A stretch of 64,000 nucleotides of DNA from Takakia lepidozioides. Lineage: Eukaryota > Streptophyta > Takakiopsida > Takakiales > Takakiaceae. Below, piece by piece: positions 44,360 to 55,762 of the stretch (positions are counted from its first letter, which is position 1; each line of letters begins with the position of its first letter). The notes beneath the pieces were generated by a model. That model made no database searches. It saw only the letters and a list, made by a program, of their open reading frames with translations, and was not told where the DNA came from. Made by a program: the position numbers and the translations under genes. The stretch spans positions 48,004,042-48,068,041 of the forward strand of contig CM060734.1 in the NCBI GenBank assembly GCA_030704615.1. Reading direction: 5' to 3'.

Positions 44360-45650
44360 CTATGCTGCAATCTCTTGAGCAGTGACCACTGCCTCCTCTG
44401 TCAGTGACAATGTCTCATTCTGCCCCATCATCCCATCCTTGAGGACCTCCTCAACCCGAGAAAAATCCCCAACCTCATCCATCACCGCCGCCTTGGCTGC
44501 CAACTCTTTCTGAACCTTGAGCACCTCCCACGTGTGCCATGGATGCGGCCTGCACCTCGTGGTCCTCACCTGTTCGCCCCCACTCGCTACATGTACCGTC
44601 TCGGTAGGCAGGAAGACCATCAAGGGAAGTGTACTCCGTACTCTGCGCTGCTCAGCCATAGCCAAGCTGAGAATCCAGGTCAAGCAATTGAGATCCATTG
44701 CTTGCCCCAACACCTGACGACGTGATGCCTCAGAAAGAGATGGCACCGCCGTGGTACCAGTGATAAAACCCATTGCCCACTCGCGCTCGTCAGTATTGGG
44801 CTCTACTAATTGCTGCAACTGGCTATCCCACAAGAGGCAAGGTCCACCATCCCGAAAAGCATGGGATCCTGGAAAGCTGAGCAGTGTAGGCAATGCGGCT
44901 CGTGGGTGATCCACCTTATTGACCACTACCAAAGGTGACCAGTCATCGTGTCTCACACGCTGAGACTGTCTCCCACGCTGAGATTGTCTCCATATGTCCA
45001 AAATGCTATCCACCGTCAAGTGTGGTGGCCGCTGCACCCCATCAAATGCACGCTTGAGCAGTGCAGGTGGCATCAAGTTCGTCCACCATAGTCGTGGGCG
45101 ATGAGCCCGTGACCCCACTGCAGCTACGTCCAGCAACACTCCTAATTCAAGCCAAGACCGCACTTGATACACACTGGCCATCACCTTGGCCCTAGAATCA
45201 CCCATCAATTGCACATTCTCCAAGATATATGTCGGAGGGTCTGTCTACTGAAGCTGTAAATAACGTAGGACCCTCAACATCTCCCAAAACAGGCGTGACC
45301 TTGAGTTTTGTAACCCATTGCCATGCCCGGCTGATGAATGCCCTTGGCAGGGCCAACCTGCCACTACCAAGTGAATAGGGTCAACCCGCTCCAAATCATG
45401 CGCCCCCAGCGGGGGGGGGGGGATGTCTGCTGGCAATGCTTGTTGGTATCCACGAACTGCAGACACTGGCAACAAATCAGGGTATTGCTGCACCAACTGA
45501 GCAACATGGCGCAGTGAGACGCGTTGTGCAGTCTCATCCCTCTCCACATACAAGTAACGTCGAACTCATACACCTGCCTGCAGCACTACAGCCAATCCAG
45601 TGTTGATCCCGCCAAACAAGTCCAGAAGGCATATGCCTTCATGTGGGCAC
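44360..45650 (-). pseudogene. C5 cytosine DNA methyltransferase domain within gypsy polyprotein
   Basis: C5 methyltransferases move a methyl group from S-adenosylmethionine to cytosine. Motifs appear in the normal order: motif I GICLLDLFGGINTGLAVVL (about 45585-45637), motif IV with the catalytic Cys VVAGWPCQGHSS (about 45335-45370), motif VI YILENVQLM (about 45205-45230), a motif VIII-like AHRPRLWWTNLMPP (about 45065-45105) and an IX/X-like GFITGTTAVPSLSEASRRQV (about 44710-44775). The short target-recognition part and the HRxRxxW segment recall DNMT3/DRM-type enzymes. Two stops fall inside (TGA 45566-45568, TAG 45245-45247), so this copy is dead. It lies in frame between protease and RT. 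Confidence 0.88.
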
Positions 45651-45652
45651 TG

Positions 45653-46573
45653 TCACGCAAGAGGTGTGGTATCCAATGACGACAACTGAGGTGGTCCTAG
45701 TGCAATCACTGCATTCTCCTTCTCTCTTGATGGTACGAAGGCCTCTACCCAGGCTTGTTGCACCCGTCTATCAGCAGCCTGCTGCAAATCCTTTCTCGTA
45801 CCCCACAATGGAGTGTGAGCAACCATGGCAGACAACTCCGCCGTACCATGCATGTCATCTTGCTCTGCTAGAGGTGGCTCATCCTCTGCATGGGCATTGC
45901 CTTCCAGCGACTCTCCAGGCCAACTAACTGCAGCTGTGAAGGCGACTAGTGTTGGCATCTTGCCCCGCTGGGCAGCAGCAGCACCCCCAATGAATGTCAC
46001 AGGGAGCTGTACACGACGACCATCCCCTGACTGCCATCCAGGCCTGTAGGATGCTGACTCCTCCCAAAAATCGAGGGTGAAGCCCATAGGATATAACACT
46101 GCCCCACCAATGAGGACATCGTAAAAGATCGCATCTGTCACGATGGCCTTGGCTCGCATGCCTGAGCCATCTATAGGATGATCCAGTTGTAGTCTAATGG
46201 CCAACTCACGCCGTGTCATGCCCCGAGCCTGCTCTGATCCTCCCAGAGATGTCTGTATCTGGAAAGGACAAGGCTCCATATCCGCCTCCATGAGGCCCAA
46301 ACCTGCAATAGCAGCTCTGCCCAACATCAGTGGCTGAGCTCCCGAGTCCAACAAGACCCGCAGTGGCCGTTACCTCTTGCCTGCCGGTCCATTCAAAGAG
46401 AAAATGTCATCCTGGTTGTCTAACAAGACAACTCCAGGTGTCACCATGGCGCGCTCAAAGGCTGGCCTAGCTGGCAGCTCTGTCAACCTGGCAGCTGCAG
46501 CTTGCCATGGCGCAGCCGTGGCAGTCTTGACCCTCAAATCTGAGGATTCCTCTGCCACTACACCTTCCACCAA
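45653..46573 (-). pseudogene. protease region (methyltransferase gypsy)
   Basis: Reads RPLRVLLDSGAQPLMLGRAA (retroviral-type aspartic protease, DSGA) followed by about 190 residues with no known domain (TDAIFYDVLIGGAVLYPMGF) before the methyltransferase. TAA at 46370-46372 and TGA at 45653-45655 interrupt it in an otherwise continuous frame. Confidence 0.75.
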
Positions 46574-46603
46574 CTCTGCAGAAGATGAAGTGACCTCCCC
46601 ACT

Positions 46604-47900
46604 CTAGCAGAGTGTTGCTGCTAGTCTGAACACTGCAGCTGGTCTTACCCCCGGCGTCGCGATCATGGTTGCCGAGAACAGTGGGGCTTGACACACAGAG
46701 GTGGCTGCCCCCAACATCACATTGGCTGCACTAGCCTTGGCAGCAGGTGTTAGTGCTGCACATGTAGCTCTCCCCAATGGCACAATAACGACCTCTGTAT
46801 TTGTCGGGCGAGAACTAGGTGCTATGGACTGTCTCCCCCAAGATGAATGATTGAGGCAACCTAGCCTGACGGCTTGCCTCCCCACGCTGTGGATCTAACT
46901 CCACCTCTGCACCTCGTGGCTCAGGAACTCGTGTTGCTCCTCGAGTGACAGCTGCAGCAGACTCCACCTGCACTAGTGGTAGTGCAGCCCCACATATAAA
47001 TCCCATGCCTCCCATGTCTCCTCCGTCAGGATGACGCTGCTGAGGAGGAACATGAGGTGGACCCTCAAGTCTTGGAGCTGGTACCACCTGAGCTATGGCC
47101 ATGGCATCAAGCCTTTGCTCTAGTTGCTGAAGCCGGTTGGCCATGCCTTGATCAACGCCCTGACCTCCACGTCCTTGGCCATACTGTGCTTGCCCTCTTC
47201 CTACACCTTGTGCCTGACCACCTCGTCCTCTTTGAGGTGCTCTACCTTGCCCTCGGCCACCATTGTTCCCTTGGAACTGGCCTTGCCGCAACTCAGGGTG
47301 CAAGTCATAACACTAGGCATCTCCATGCCCATACTTGCCACAATGCCCACACTGCAACTGTGTAGGTTGTGCTTGTGTCGGCCTTTTGCCACTCTTTGGG
47401 CAATCTTTCTTGACATGGGGTCCTCCACATGTCCAACATATCACCCCTGGTTGTTGTTGGCTTGCAAAAGATGCTACTGACCTCTGTACTTGAGGTCCCC
47501 TGTAAGCTCCATGGAATTTGGGTTGGGAAACCTTGCCCCCCTGACCACGCTGTTGGGCAGTCCCTTGTGCCTGTGGGCTGGCAGCTGCGCCTCGTGCAGG
47601 CATGTCCTTGCCAAATCCAGTGGTAACAACTCGCTCCTCCACCATGTTGAGCTCAATCCGCTCAGCCAGCAGAAACACATCTGCTAATGTGGGTTGGGCT
47701 GCTTATAACAGGGTTGCATCCCGCACCCTTTCTCCTGAGCTCCTTGTCCAAAATTCTATAGCAGAACTGGATTGCCTGAGCTTCAGTAACCCCTTGGGTC
47801 ACACTTATCAAGCGCCTCATACGAGTGTAGGCCTCTCGCAGGCTCTCACTGGATTTGCGCTGGAAGTCTTCACTAGAAGCATTCGTGTCATTTACCACTA
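46604..47900 (-). pseudogene. gag with zinc knuckles and Gly/Arg-rich tail (methyltransferase gypsy)
   Basis: Pieces: capsid-like SESLREAYTRMRRLI (47662-47898), then after a frameshift two CCHC knuckles, CWTCGGPHVKKDC and CGHCGKYGHGDA-stop-C (47313-47450). A TAG replaces the residue before the last Cys of the second knuckle. A long Gly/Gln/Arg-rich stretch follows (RGQGRAPQRGRGGQAQGVGR, 46815-47303), then a frame change near 46870. The N-terminal part of gag is missing. Confidence 0.75.
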
Positions 47901-47905
47901 GGGTA

Positions 47906-47924
47906 ACGACTCATTTTGAGTCGT
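47906..47924. repeat. 19-bp inverted repeat at the gag-side edge of the element
   Basis: ACGACTCA-TTT-TGAGTCGT, an 8-bp perfect stem with a 3-base loop. Similarity to the retroelement ends next to it. Confidence 0.7.
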
Positions 47925-48928
47925 AAAAGTCAAAAAAATGGGATCGACTGGAAGTTACAAACGACTAGTTACAACAGATGTGGTAGTTGGGTTGGACATC
48001 CAATGATTGGAGTGGTAAAGGACGCAGATGCGCGAACAACTGATCTCGTGGACTTTCACCTTGTACCACCCGGAACGAATGTCCTTGCAATGGAACTTGT
48101 CAACCCTGGCTATTCCCACCACTTCCGCCTTTGCGGCGGCTGTCTTTGACCGCTTGTCATTGGGGTTCAGGAGAAACATAGGATCTGATATCTGCAGACA
48201 CCAACATCAGGGTCCACTCAGCAACAAACATAGCAATGACAGGGTGAAAGTCAAGCGCAGCTGGGCATGGAAACGATCTTGGTTGCCACGATACTGAATC
48301 AGCAGCAAATTCACGGTGTACCAACGTACCTTGAAGCGAGGCTCATTGCTGAGGGTGGCAACTGAGGAAAGTTGCCCACGTGTCTTCAACTGCAGTAGCA
48401 AAAAGAGGTTTAGTCAGACGGATAAGAATAACATGAACTCTGGTGGTTGCAATGGTATAAACACACCTCCACGGAGCAAGCTAACAAACACCCCGCTCAG
48501 ACCCTACACACTACAACTTCCTGGCAAAAATAACCCTACTAGAAACCAGGCAAAGCAAGGAGCCATGAATTCATGCCTGGGGAACCACGTCCTGCTGCGA
48601 TGATGGTGCCGGGGACAGCCCACTCCTCTTGCTCACTTGCAATGAATACACATTGCAACGCTTCAGGAAGTGTATCCATAAAGGAAACCAACCAAGTAAG
48701 TTTGCAGAGAGGGGCTGGGAACAACCATACCTTGGGCGCTGCCTCCTCATGCTGGGGGGCAGATCCGGAATGCTGGCGCCATAGCACTATGGTCCTTGGC
48801 GCAGGACCCACCTTCTTCACATTCGACCCCAGTGCCACTCCCTGTGGTCCCTGCAAAACATATAGTGCTAGCCTTGCGTGAGAGGGCATCCGGGGGGAAC
48901 AAAACAAACATCTCTTTTGGCTTCGATG
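47925..48928. other. unassigned stretch with possible minus-strand exons
   Basis: No product recognised. A minus-strand stretch near 48330-48395 (LKTRGQLSSVATLSNEPRFK) ends at a strong GTACGT donor, and another open stretch lies at about 48190-48295. These could be exons of an unknown gene or downstream exons of the FCP1-like gene. Confidence 0.25.
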
Positions 48929-50078
48929 TCATGTTGCAAACAGTAAGGTTAGTTTCACCTGCATGGGCGCAGAAACACTTCCCCCAACGACCCCATCCTC
49001 TCCCACATTCAAGCTGCAAGTCGGCTTCCGCATGCTTGTGAAGACACGCACATCCTTGGAGCAAAACAAATCTTGGCAGTAGGGCCAGACTATTTCTAAA
49101 AGGTAGTCTGAATCGGGCCCCTCACTGACATTGCCAGTGACATCAAACGACAATGGATGGACCATGTTCAAAGGGGAGTTCCCCCTCCCCTTGTGTGGTG
49201 AATCATCCACTAAGAGGGTGTTGGATTCGTTAAATCTAGAAAATTGCGACCACACCCTCGACAGTCTCTTCTGTAAGTTCTGTACGGCATGCCCTTTTGT
49301 GGGGTGTGGCTCTGTCAAGGGGTCACACTCCTCTTGTGACCACACAAAGAGGGGAGAACCCTTGACCCCCTGCATCACCACTTTCAAGATATCTGCAACA
49401 TTCCCCTTGGAAGCACATGACCATATCCCAACGTAGAAATACCGGAAGAGAAGGTTTAAAAACACGCAGACCTGGGGCCTTGGGAAAACATACTTGTTGG
49501 TGGTCAACACCCATGGCCAATGACGCCTCGGGTTGGGCTGAAAGTTAGGAATAGAGTGGCACAGGATCCCGTTCAGGTCTAGAACAATTAGTTTCGACTT
49601 TTCAATGAAAGGAGCTTTCGAAGGGGTGTCACGGGGTCTCACCTCAGTGGGTTGGGAGACAACAGTCATCCCGGAGGGCAAAGTTTCGGTCCCCCTGCAG
49701 CCTGGACCAGGCAAACTACCACCCTCTCCCCCTACAGCTTCCCCTTTTCCCCCATCATCAGCAATGACCCCCCCATCGTCCATGTCATTCCCACCAACTT
49801 GCTGGACCTCTCCCTCTTCAACGAGTGGACCCTGCCCCCCCACTGTGAATATCATCAACAACAGGCTGGACCTCAGTCACATCCCTACCCACTACAATTA
49901 CTTCCTCCTTGTCAGGTACAATGGTCGCAACAGGGGGGTCTTCTATAATGCCACCCGTCACACCCCCTTTTTGCCCCATCATGAGTTCCACTATCTTCTT
50001 CAGTTGTGCTTCCATTCCCCTCTCCCGCTCCGTAGAGAGAGCCGCAAGCCTCTCCAGGGCCCCGATGCGGGCTGCCAT
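48929..50078 (-). pseudogene. FCP1/NLI-type HAD phosphatase-like gene with a frameshift
   Basis: The frame 49861-48929 has the FCP1-homology pattern: KSKLIVLDLNGILCHSIPNF (the DxDGT-type loop appears as DLNGI, lacking the second Asp), PRPQVCVFLNLLFRYFYVGI, WSCASKGNVADIL and NTLLVDDSPHKG. FCP1-family enzymes dephosphorylate the RNA polymerase II C-terminal domain or other proteins. The N-terminal part (ATG at 50078, MAARIGALERLAALSTERER, coiled-coil-like) is in another frame; the two overlap at a run of seven G near 49830 and join if one base is gained or lost. The second Asp is missing, so activity is doubtful. Could be a pseudogene, a sequence error or an unusual family member. Confidence 0.55.
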
Positions 50079-52094
50079 TGAGTTCCCCGCTCCCTACGCA
50101 TACAAACACCCACCCATACTGTTAAAAACCAGAAAAAGAGGCCGAATGTGCAGGATTTCAGGCATTCGGAGGTTTGGCATAACACCCCTCGTGTACCATG
50201 CGTGGGGGCCCCACATACCCACCAAATCTTAGTACAACAACAGATTCATGAATGGAAACCGGACTTCAAAACATACCTGGCTCCAAATAGACTCTGATGG
50301 GGTGTCAGTCGCAGCGTTCTTTTGCTCCGCCCCGAGCTCGGACAGTGACGGGCTCCGCGCTTTGCGTCTTTTTTGTATTTGCCCATCCACACACTGTCAG
50401 TACAAAATGCCAGGAGCATATGGACAAAGCACTGCCCTGCATATCACATAACAACTAATTCTGCACAAGCTCCTTACATGTTCGTTTGAATCTCGGGGCA
50501 AGTGGCACGACACGATGAACTCTCTTCCCCCACACTAAGGGAGAAGACCCCTTGCACGCTTTCACCATTTTGTGCTACCTTATTCACCCTATTCTCCCTT
50601 AGCACATGTACACCTAGAAACAGAGTGGATACATCTCCCTTGTCACACGTCAAACAATTGGCAAGCAGATCCACCCTGTATTTTGCTTCAGCTTCAGAAG
50701 GACTTGCCACATGCGGCCTAAATCATAGGTTTTCCAAGCTTGGGACCCTTGTTGGCCTCCACACCAATTTTTCTCTCCTTAGATCTTTGCCGCGACCCTT
50801 CACCTATAGCAATCCTGACAGTTCATTGGGAAGCAGTTGTGCCACTGCCTTCCAGTATGCCTTGTCTGTACTTTTGTGGAAGTTCTCTTGATTTGCTGGA
50901 AAAACCTACCCAATAGACAGCATGGCCCTTATGTTCAGTGCACGCATGTGCATTGTACTTAGATATGTAAATCTCTACGTAAAATATAGACCCACATATG
51001 TAATAGTTTGTACATGTGTGTCAGTGAATTTGACCACATTCCTACACTCAACGATCTTGCTCTTCCGTTGCAAACTTACTAAATGAATGCATGGGCACTT
51101 CAAACCTTCAGATAACCTCCAATGCCAAGGCAGGGCAGAGGACACTCAAGCGCATATACAACTCACATGAGGCAGCTAAAAGGGATAAATGTTTCTCTCG
51201 ATGTCCAGATTGCACGGTTCCCTTCTGCATCTGCATCTCATTATTCATGGATCATTATTGTATGGCAATATGACAAAATGATGAGTCGGACACCAGTGCA
51301 ACCATTCACTGGAAAAGTTAGAGAGTCTCTACACATGAGCAATAGACAAATCATATTAAACAGCCTAGTAGTGATTTCGGTTTCTTGACTGTGGTGACAT
51401 TGATTCCTTCTATCTTTGTCAAGGGCTGGAGGGAATTTCAAATTGGTGACTCTTGAATTTATCCCACTGTCTCTCCAAACAAGAATTGGGTCCTTGATTC
51501 ACTTTCATCTAAACCTGAAGGGCCTTTCTTTCTTGGCAATTCCTGGTGGCTGATGGCCCTTAGTCCTGATTGCTGCTACATGATTGTGTAGCCATAATAC
51601 ATGTTGATCCTTCAATGTCAGAGACCGGATATAGACATTCATCCTTCAGATTTGCTTATTTGGGAATATCAGTGGAATACTGCCACACAATTTCAAAGAA
51701 TCTGTCAAACTCTTACATTATTCAATTAGAAAGTGCTCCGCATTGAGAAAAAACAGTATACCCTTGAAAAGGAGCTAACCACAATGAGTACTTACTTCGG
51801 GTCTGATAGGAAGTTCAAACAGATATGGAATCCCAAACTGCTTCACCACCTGTACTCAGATTTGATACGGCCCCCATCAAAACCACTTATGAGATAAACA
51901 TGGTAGTCAAAATGGGAAGGGTTTAAGATATGGATGGTTTCAAAAGGTTTCACCATGATCCACCCACACTAAAGCCATTGGAGGATGGCGGTGCATATGA
52001 AAACATGAAGGTGCAGTGCATAGCCCACATTCTTGTGCATTTGTTGGTAAAGATCTGCTTTGACTCACATTGAGTGATACAGTGATGCGCATAC
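50079..52094. other. intergenic, nothing recognised
   Basis: No coding region supported on either strand and no repeat recognised. Short open frames only. Confidence 0.4.
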
Positions 52095-52183
52095 CTTGGA
52101 CCCCGAGCCCTGGCCAAAAGGTAGTAGCGCTTCCCATCAGCTTTGAAGCAGCACATATTCTCCACTACTGCAATGCACGGAAT
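52095..52183 (-). pseudogene. isolated exon like HCF101 (Mrp/NBP35 P-loop ATPase)
   Basis: Flanked by AG (CCCAG) and GT (CCAAG|GTATGC) on the minus strand, it reads IPCIAVVENMCCFKADGKRY then YLLARARGP. HCF101, the chloroplast Fe-S cluster carrier, has PCVAVVENMCHFDADGKRYY at this place. The match stops after KRYY, and neither the P-loop nor other exons are nearby. A stray or decayed exon. Confidence 0.5.
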
Positions 52184-53646
52184 CTGGGCACAATCATGCT
52201 ATCATTTGGCCTTGATTTCTGTTATATCCATGGGGCTGACAGCCAAGCCGCTACAGCAAGAAACATCTATTCAACTTGCAACATGGTTGAGGACCTTAAG
52301 GATGATTTGAAGGGCCTAGCTACAATCAGCAGTAGATTAAAATCTAAATTGCAGGCAGGAGTCTACCTTAGAACAATAATCAGATGCAGAGAAGAAGAGG
52401 ACAATGCCAATGCGGGCTGTGTGGTCGGCAATATTCATTTTTTGACCCTGCTGCCATGACCCGTTTGGGAGCTAGAGGCTAACGTCAGTAAATATGCTGC
52501 GGTGGCATTCAACGACAAAAATCCTTCCATCATAGGTAATCTGGAGCTTGAAATCCGGCCCTCTTACACCAACGAGCTAACTTGCAGAATTCAACATGGA
52601 AATTTAGGGCCGATTCTGACAAGATGGAAAAACAGGTGAAATGTGTTGAAGAAGGTGCCTTCATTAGCAGTGCCTTGTTCTATCAATTGTGATGTTGCCG
52701 CTGTTGTTTCTAGTTGACCATTCGTGGCTGCATCCTCATTGTCGCTCCATTGTTGTAGATGTAAGGTTCACAATTTTGAGTATGAGATTCCATAACCGCA
52801 TTGACCTGTTTCATGGATATTTTGTGGAAAATGTGATGGCAACTATTTTTATGAAGATCTGATGGAGACCTTGTATGTAATTGCTCTGCCAGATCGATGG
52901 AGTTCACGCCATGGCAATGCCCAATCTCGTGACAATCGGCTGTGGGGAGCAGAGGCGGGAAGCAAGAATCATGAAGCGCGTGGATGAATGCATGGAAGTG
53001 ACAGGTAGAATGTGGATGGAATGTTCTGGATGATAACGTATAACATTCATCCAAACTGCACAATCAGGTGCGCATTATTAGGACCATTTACCATACCCGT
53101 CCCCTTATGTTCTCAAAGTGCGGTGCCCTTCAAGGCATAGCCCTTGACACCTCGTACGCACAAGGATCCGCAATTTAAGAAGGTGAGTATCATGAAAGCC
53201 ATTGACCCGTTGGCTACTATCGGAGCTGATTGTGTCACGACGGACGATTCTTCGAGTGCTACTGTATTTAATCATAAACGTGTGCTCACAATGTGCGGCT
53301 CCCATAACCGAAATTGTGGAGTTCTTTGGAGACATGGGCCTCCATAATCACACAAGAATGCTTCAAACTCTGAGCCCACTTGAAGCAACTCTTCCTCTAT
53401 GATCTTCAAATCTAGATATACCTCCTGTATATGTCTGACGATTGAGAGCACTGCAAGAACTGACAACTTACAAGAAAAGATCATCTGGACCAGTTTCCTT
53501 CTGAAAAATCTAGTAGATTCATGTTTAATATTGCAAGTTGAAATTATTCACTCTAGCTTGACAAATCTTAGACAGCAGGCAGGCATACTCAAGTCAATTT
53601 TATGACGTGTTGTGGTATGGTAAGTGTGGTCGGGTTCCTTTAATAG

Positions 53647-54905
53647 ATTGTCTCGCTTTGAGGAGACTGGCTTGCAGTTCATCGATGTGCAAAAAGGCAT
53701 ATTGAACAAGGTTATTACGTTTCCTCCTAGTGAAGCATTTAAATTGTCACTCAACATTTCAAGTGGTTTAAAAAAAAAGGGTCAAAATCAGGTACACGTC
53801 TCTTTGCATACTCAATCATTCCTTCATGCAGGGAGTAAGGCAAGCTGTGGGACTACGCTGAAGTGAATGATAGTCGTCTGATAGCTCCCCTCTTTTGGGG
53901 TGGTGTGCTTCATGTCCAGAAAAGTTTATTGGTCTTATGCAAGCTTAATGCACGCACACAATCTCCCTCTCCCTGTCTTAGAACGCTACTAGACCATGTG
54001 ATTGTTGCAATCCCGGCCTCATGTCCCTTATTCGGGGCTGGAGCACCTACCAAGGAATCACATAATTAGCACTCAAATCCTGTAACCTGAAGGCAATTTC
54101 GGGCTAGTTTCCACAATCTGTACCAGCAGTGGGAGTGTTGATTTAGTGGAGATTCTGACCATCAGGGAGCATCTCGCAGGAACAGCCAATGCACCCAGTA
54201 GTCTAGCAGTAATCAAGCAGTGATTGAGTCTAGTAAAATAAAAACGTAAATTGAGTATAGAGACTCTAAGTTCTCTGTTGAAATATTGTGTACGTGAGTT
54301 TCTTATCTGGAAGCTGCAAACTATGTTGCAGCCTTCCAGCAACGTCCCAGGCCTCCATTCGCAAGTAGAACTTACAAATGTTGGAGCAAATCTCTCAGGT
54401 CCTGTTGGTTAAGCGGTTGAGACTTTTGTATTGATAAGTTAATGCATGCTTGTTAACTGTCATTCCATGCAAACAATGGACATCGCTGACCTTCACATTT
54501 AATTTTCTCGATGAAGGTTTACGAGTGCAGCTCTTTCTGTAGCCGGGCAAAGAATACCAAAATTCCTCCATTTTAGTGCTTTTACACAGGTTATGGTGGC
54601 GCACACCAACAACGCCATGTTGCCACCCATGCAAATCTTTACATGGGAATACAACATGATATTACTGTTAATTTGTTTATAATCTTGATTTACCAAGCCG
54701 GGTATATTGTTTGCAGGAGTGCATGGCACTGGCTTGGTCACACCAAAAGTGAAACTGAACTTGTATCTCTTATTTGGTTGTATGGCAGACTGGTGTGCTC
54801 TGGTAATTGCGCAGGTTTGAGACTGTCTACATAGATGAGAAGATGCGGGTGGCAAAGGACATCTGGGGTGATTATCTTGTTGTTGATAGGGCCCCATTTG
54901 GACTT
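53647..54905 (+). CDS. PAP/fibrillin-like plastid lipid-associated protein (partial gene model)
   Basis: Three plus-strand exons join in phase: 53647-53765 (SRFEETGLQFIDVQKGILNK, then VITFPPSEAFKLSLNISSG), 54717-54762 (VHGTGLVTPKVKLNL) and 54815 to about 54905 (FETVYIDEKMRVAKDIWGDY, then LVVDRAP). The 'FETVYIDEKMRVAKD..GDYLVVDR' ending is typical of the PAP/fibrillin domain, found in proteins of plastoglobules and thylakoids. The first exons (transit peptide and 'GRW' strand) were not found upstream, and the last donor or stop is uncertain. It may be a full gene with distant exons or a partial copy. Confidence 0.5.
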
Positions 54906-54949
54906 GGGTTCTTGTTGGTTCTTGAATTTCAGGCAAGTATTGCTTACGT

Positions 54950-55762
54950 ACTTCAAACTCCTTCGCAAGGGCCTTCCAGAAATTGATGAAGTGCGAGGGT
55001 GATTGGCAGGTGAAGACACAGATGGCGAAGCCGAAGAGTTGGAACAGGCAAGCATGACTTTATGTATACTAGCAACTGCAATTGCTGATGTAACAGTCAA
55101 TGTACTCATTTTTCAAGGTTGGCATTTCAGAGCAAAGGGAACCCTAACAATAACTTGGGTCGACATGACATGAATGATGCTTTGAGGTGAATGATGGTTG
55201 AGTGAACAGGCTGACTGGGACTGAGAGAGTGAGGGGTGAGGGGGCATTGGGTACTTATAAAAGTGATTACACAAAGCACAGGATTTAGCAATCACATGTG
55301 GATCATGCCCTATTTAACTACATTCTTAAACCCGAAAGCGTAATAGAACTTGGGGCTGTAAAGCATTGCACAGTAAGCATACTGTATTGACTGAAGCTTG
55401 AAGATATGGAAAACAAACATAAGTTCTCAAGTCAAGCTGTGGACACCGATCTTTATTTTATATATCAATAACTGCAGGATACACCCTGCCAGCAAAGGAC
55501 TACTGAGCTTTCCATCAGATGTCATTCAGTCTAGCACCCAGAAGAGCTCGTCTCTCGCAAACGTTGTACCATTTCCAATGATGTACATTGGTGCACAGCT
55601 ATTGAACTTGGAAGAGCAATTCGAGTGGCCTTCGGTGATTGACGGTGTGTTCGAAATTTGCTAGGGGTAGGACAAAGGAGCAATGAGAAGTTGCTCATCA
55701 TTTTGTCTGCAGTGCTACTGACTTGGTAGCAAGGCACAAGCCATCACAAGTAGTACTCAATT
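54950..55762. other. gap between convergent genes
   Basis: Lies between the fibrillin-like exons (+) and the GST gene (-), which converge. No further gene recognised; presumably 3' flanks. Confidence 0.4.

Larger units (their letters stand above)
40886..47904 (-). mobile_element. Ty3/gypsy element carrying a DNA methyltransferase and a PHD finger (defective)
   Basis: Order in element sense: gag with CCHC knuckles (47898-46815), protease (46354-45653), C5 DNA methyltransferase (about 45650-44360), reverse transcriptase/RNase H (44233-42851), integrase (42805-41650) and PHD finger (41370-41227), then a polypurine tract and presumed LTR. The stop coordinates at 46604, 46370, 45653, 45566, 45245, 44360, 44291, 42851 and 41888 all share one frame. 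About 5 kb is therefore one continuous polyprotein frame broken only by stops. Frameshifts occur near 47680, 46870, 41900 and 41720. No 5' LTR is visible; the gag end stops at a palindrome at 47906-47924. Confidence 0.85.

Noticed and set aside
45410-45422. Run of twelve Gs as a frame-breaking error in the methyltransferase
   Set aside because: The reading frame stays correct through it, so its length is consistent with the ancestral frame.
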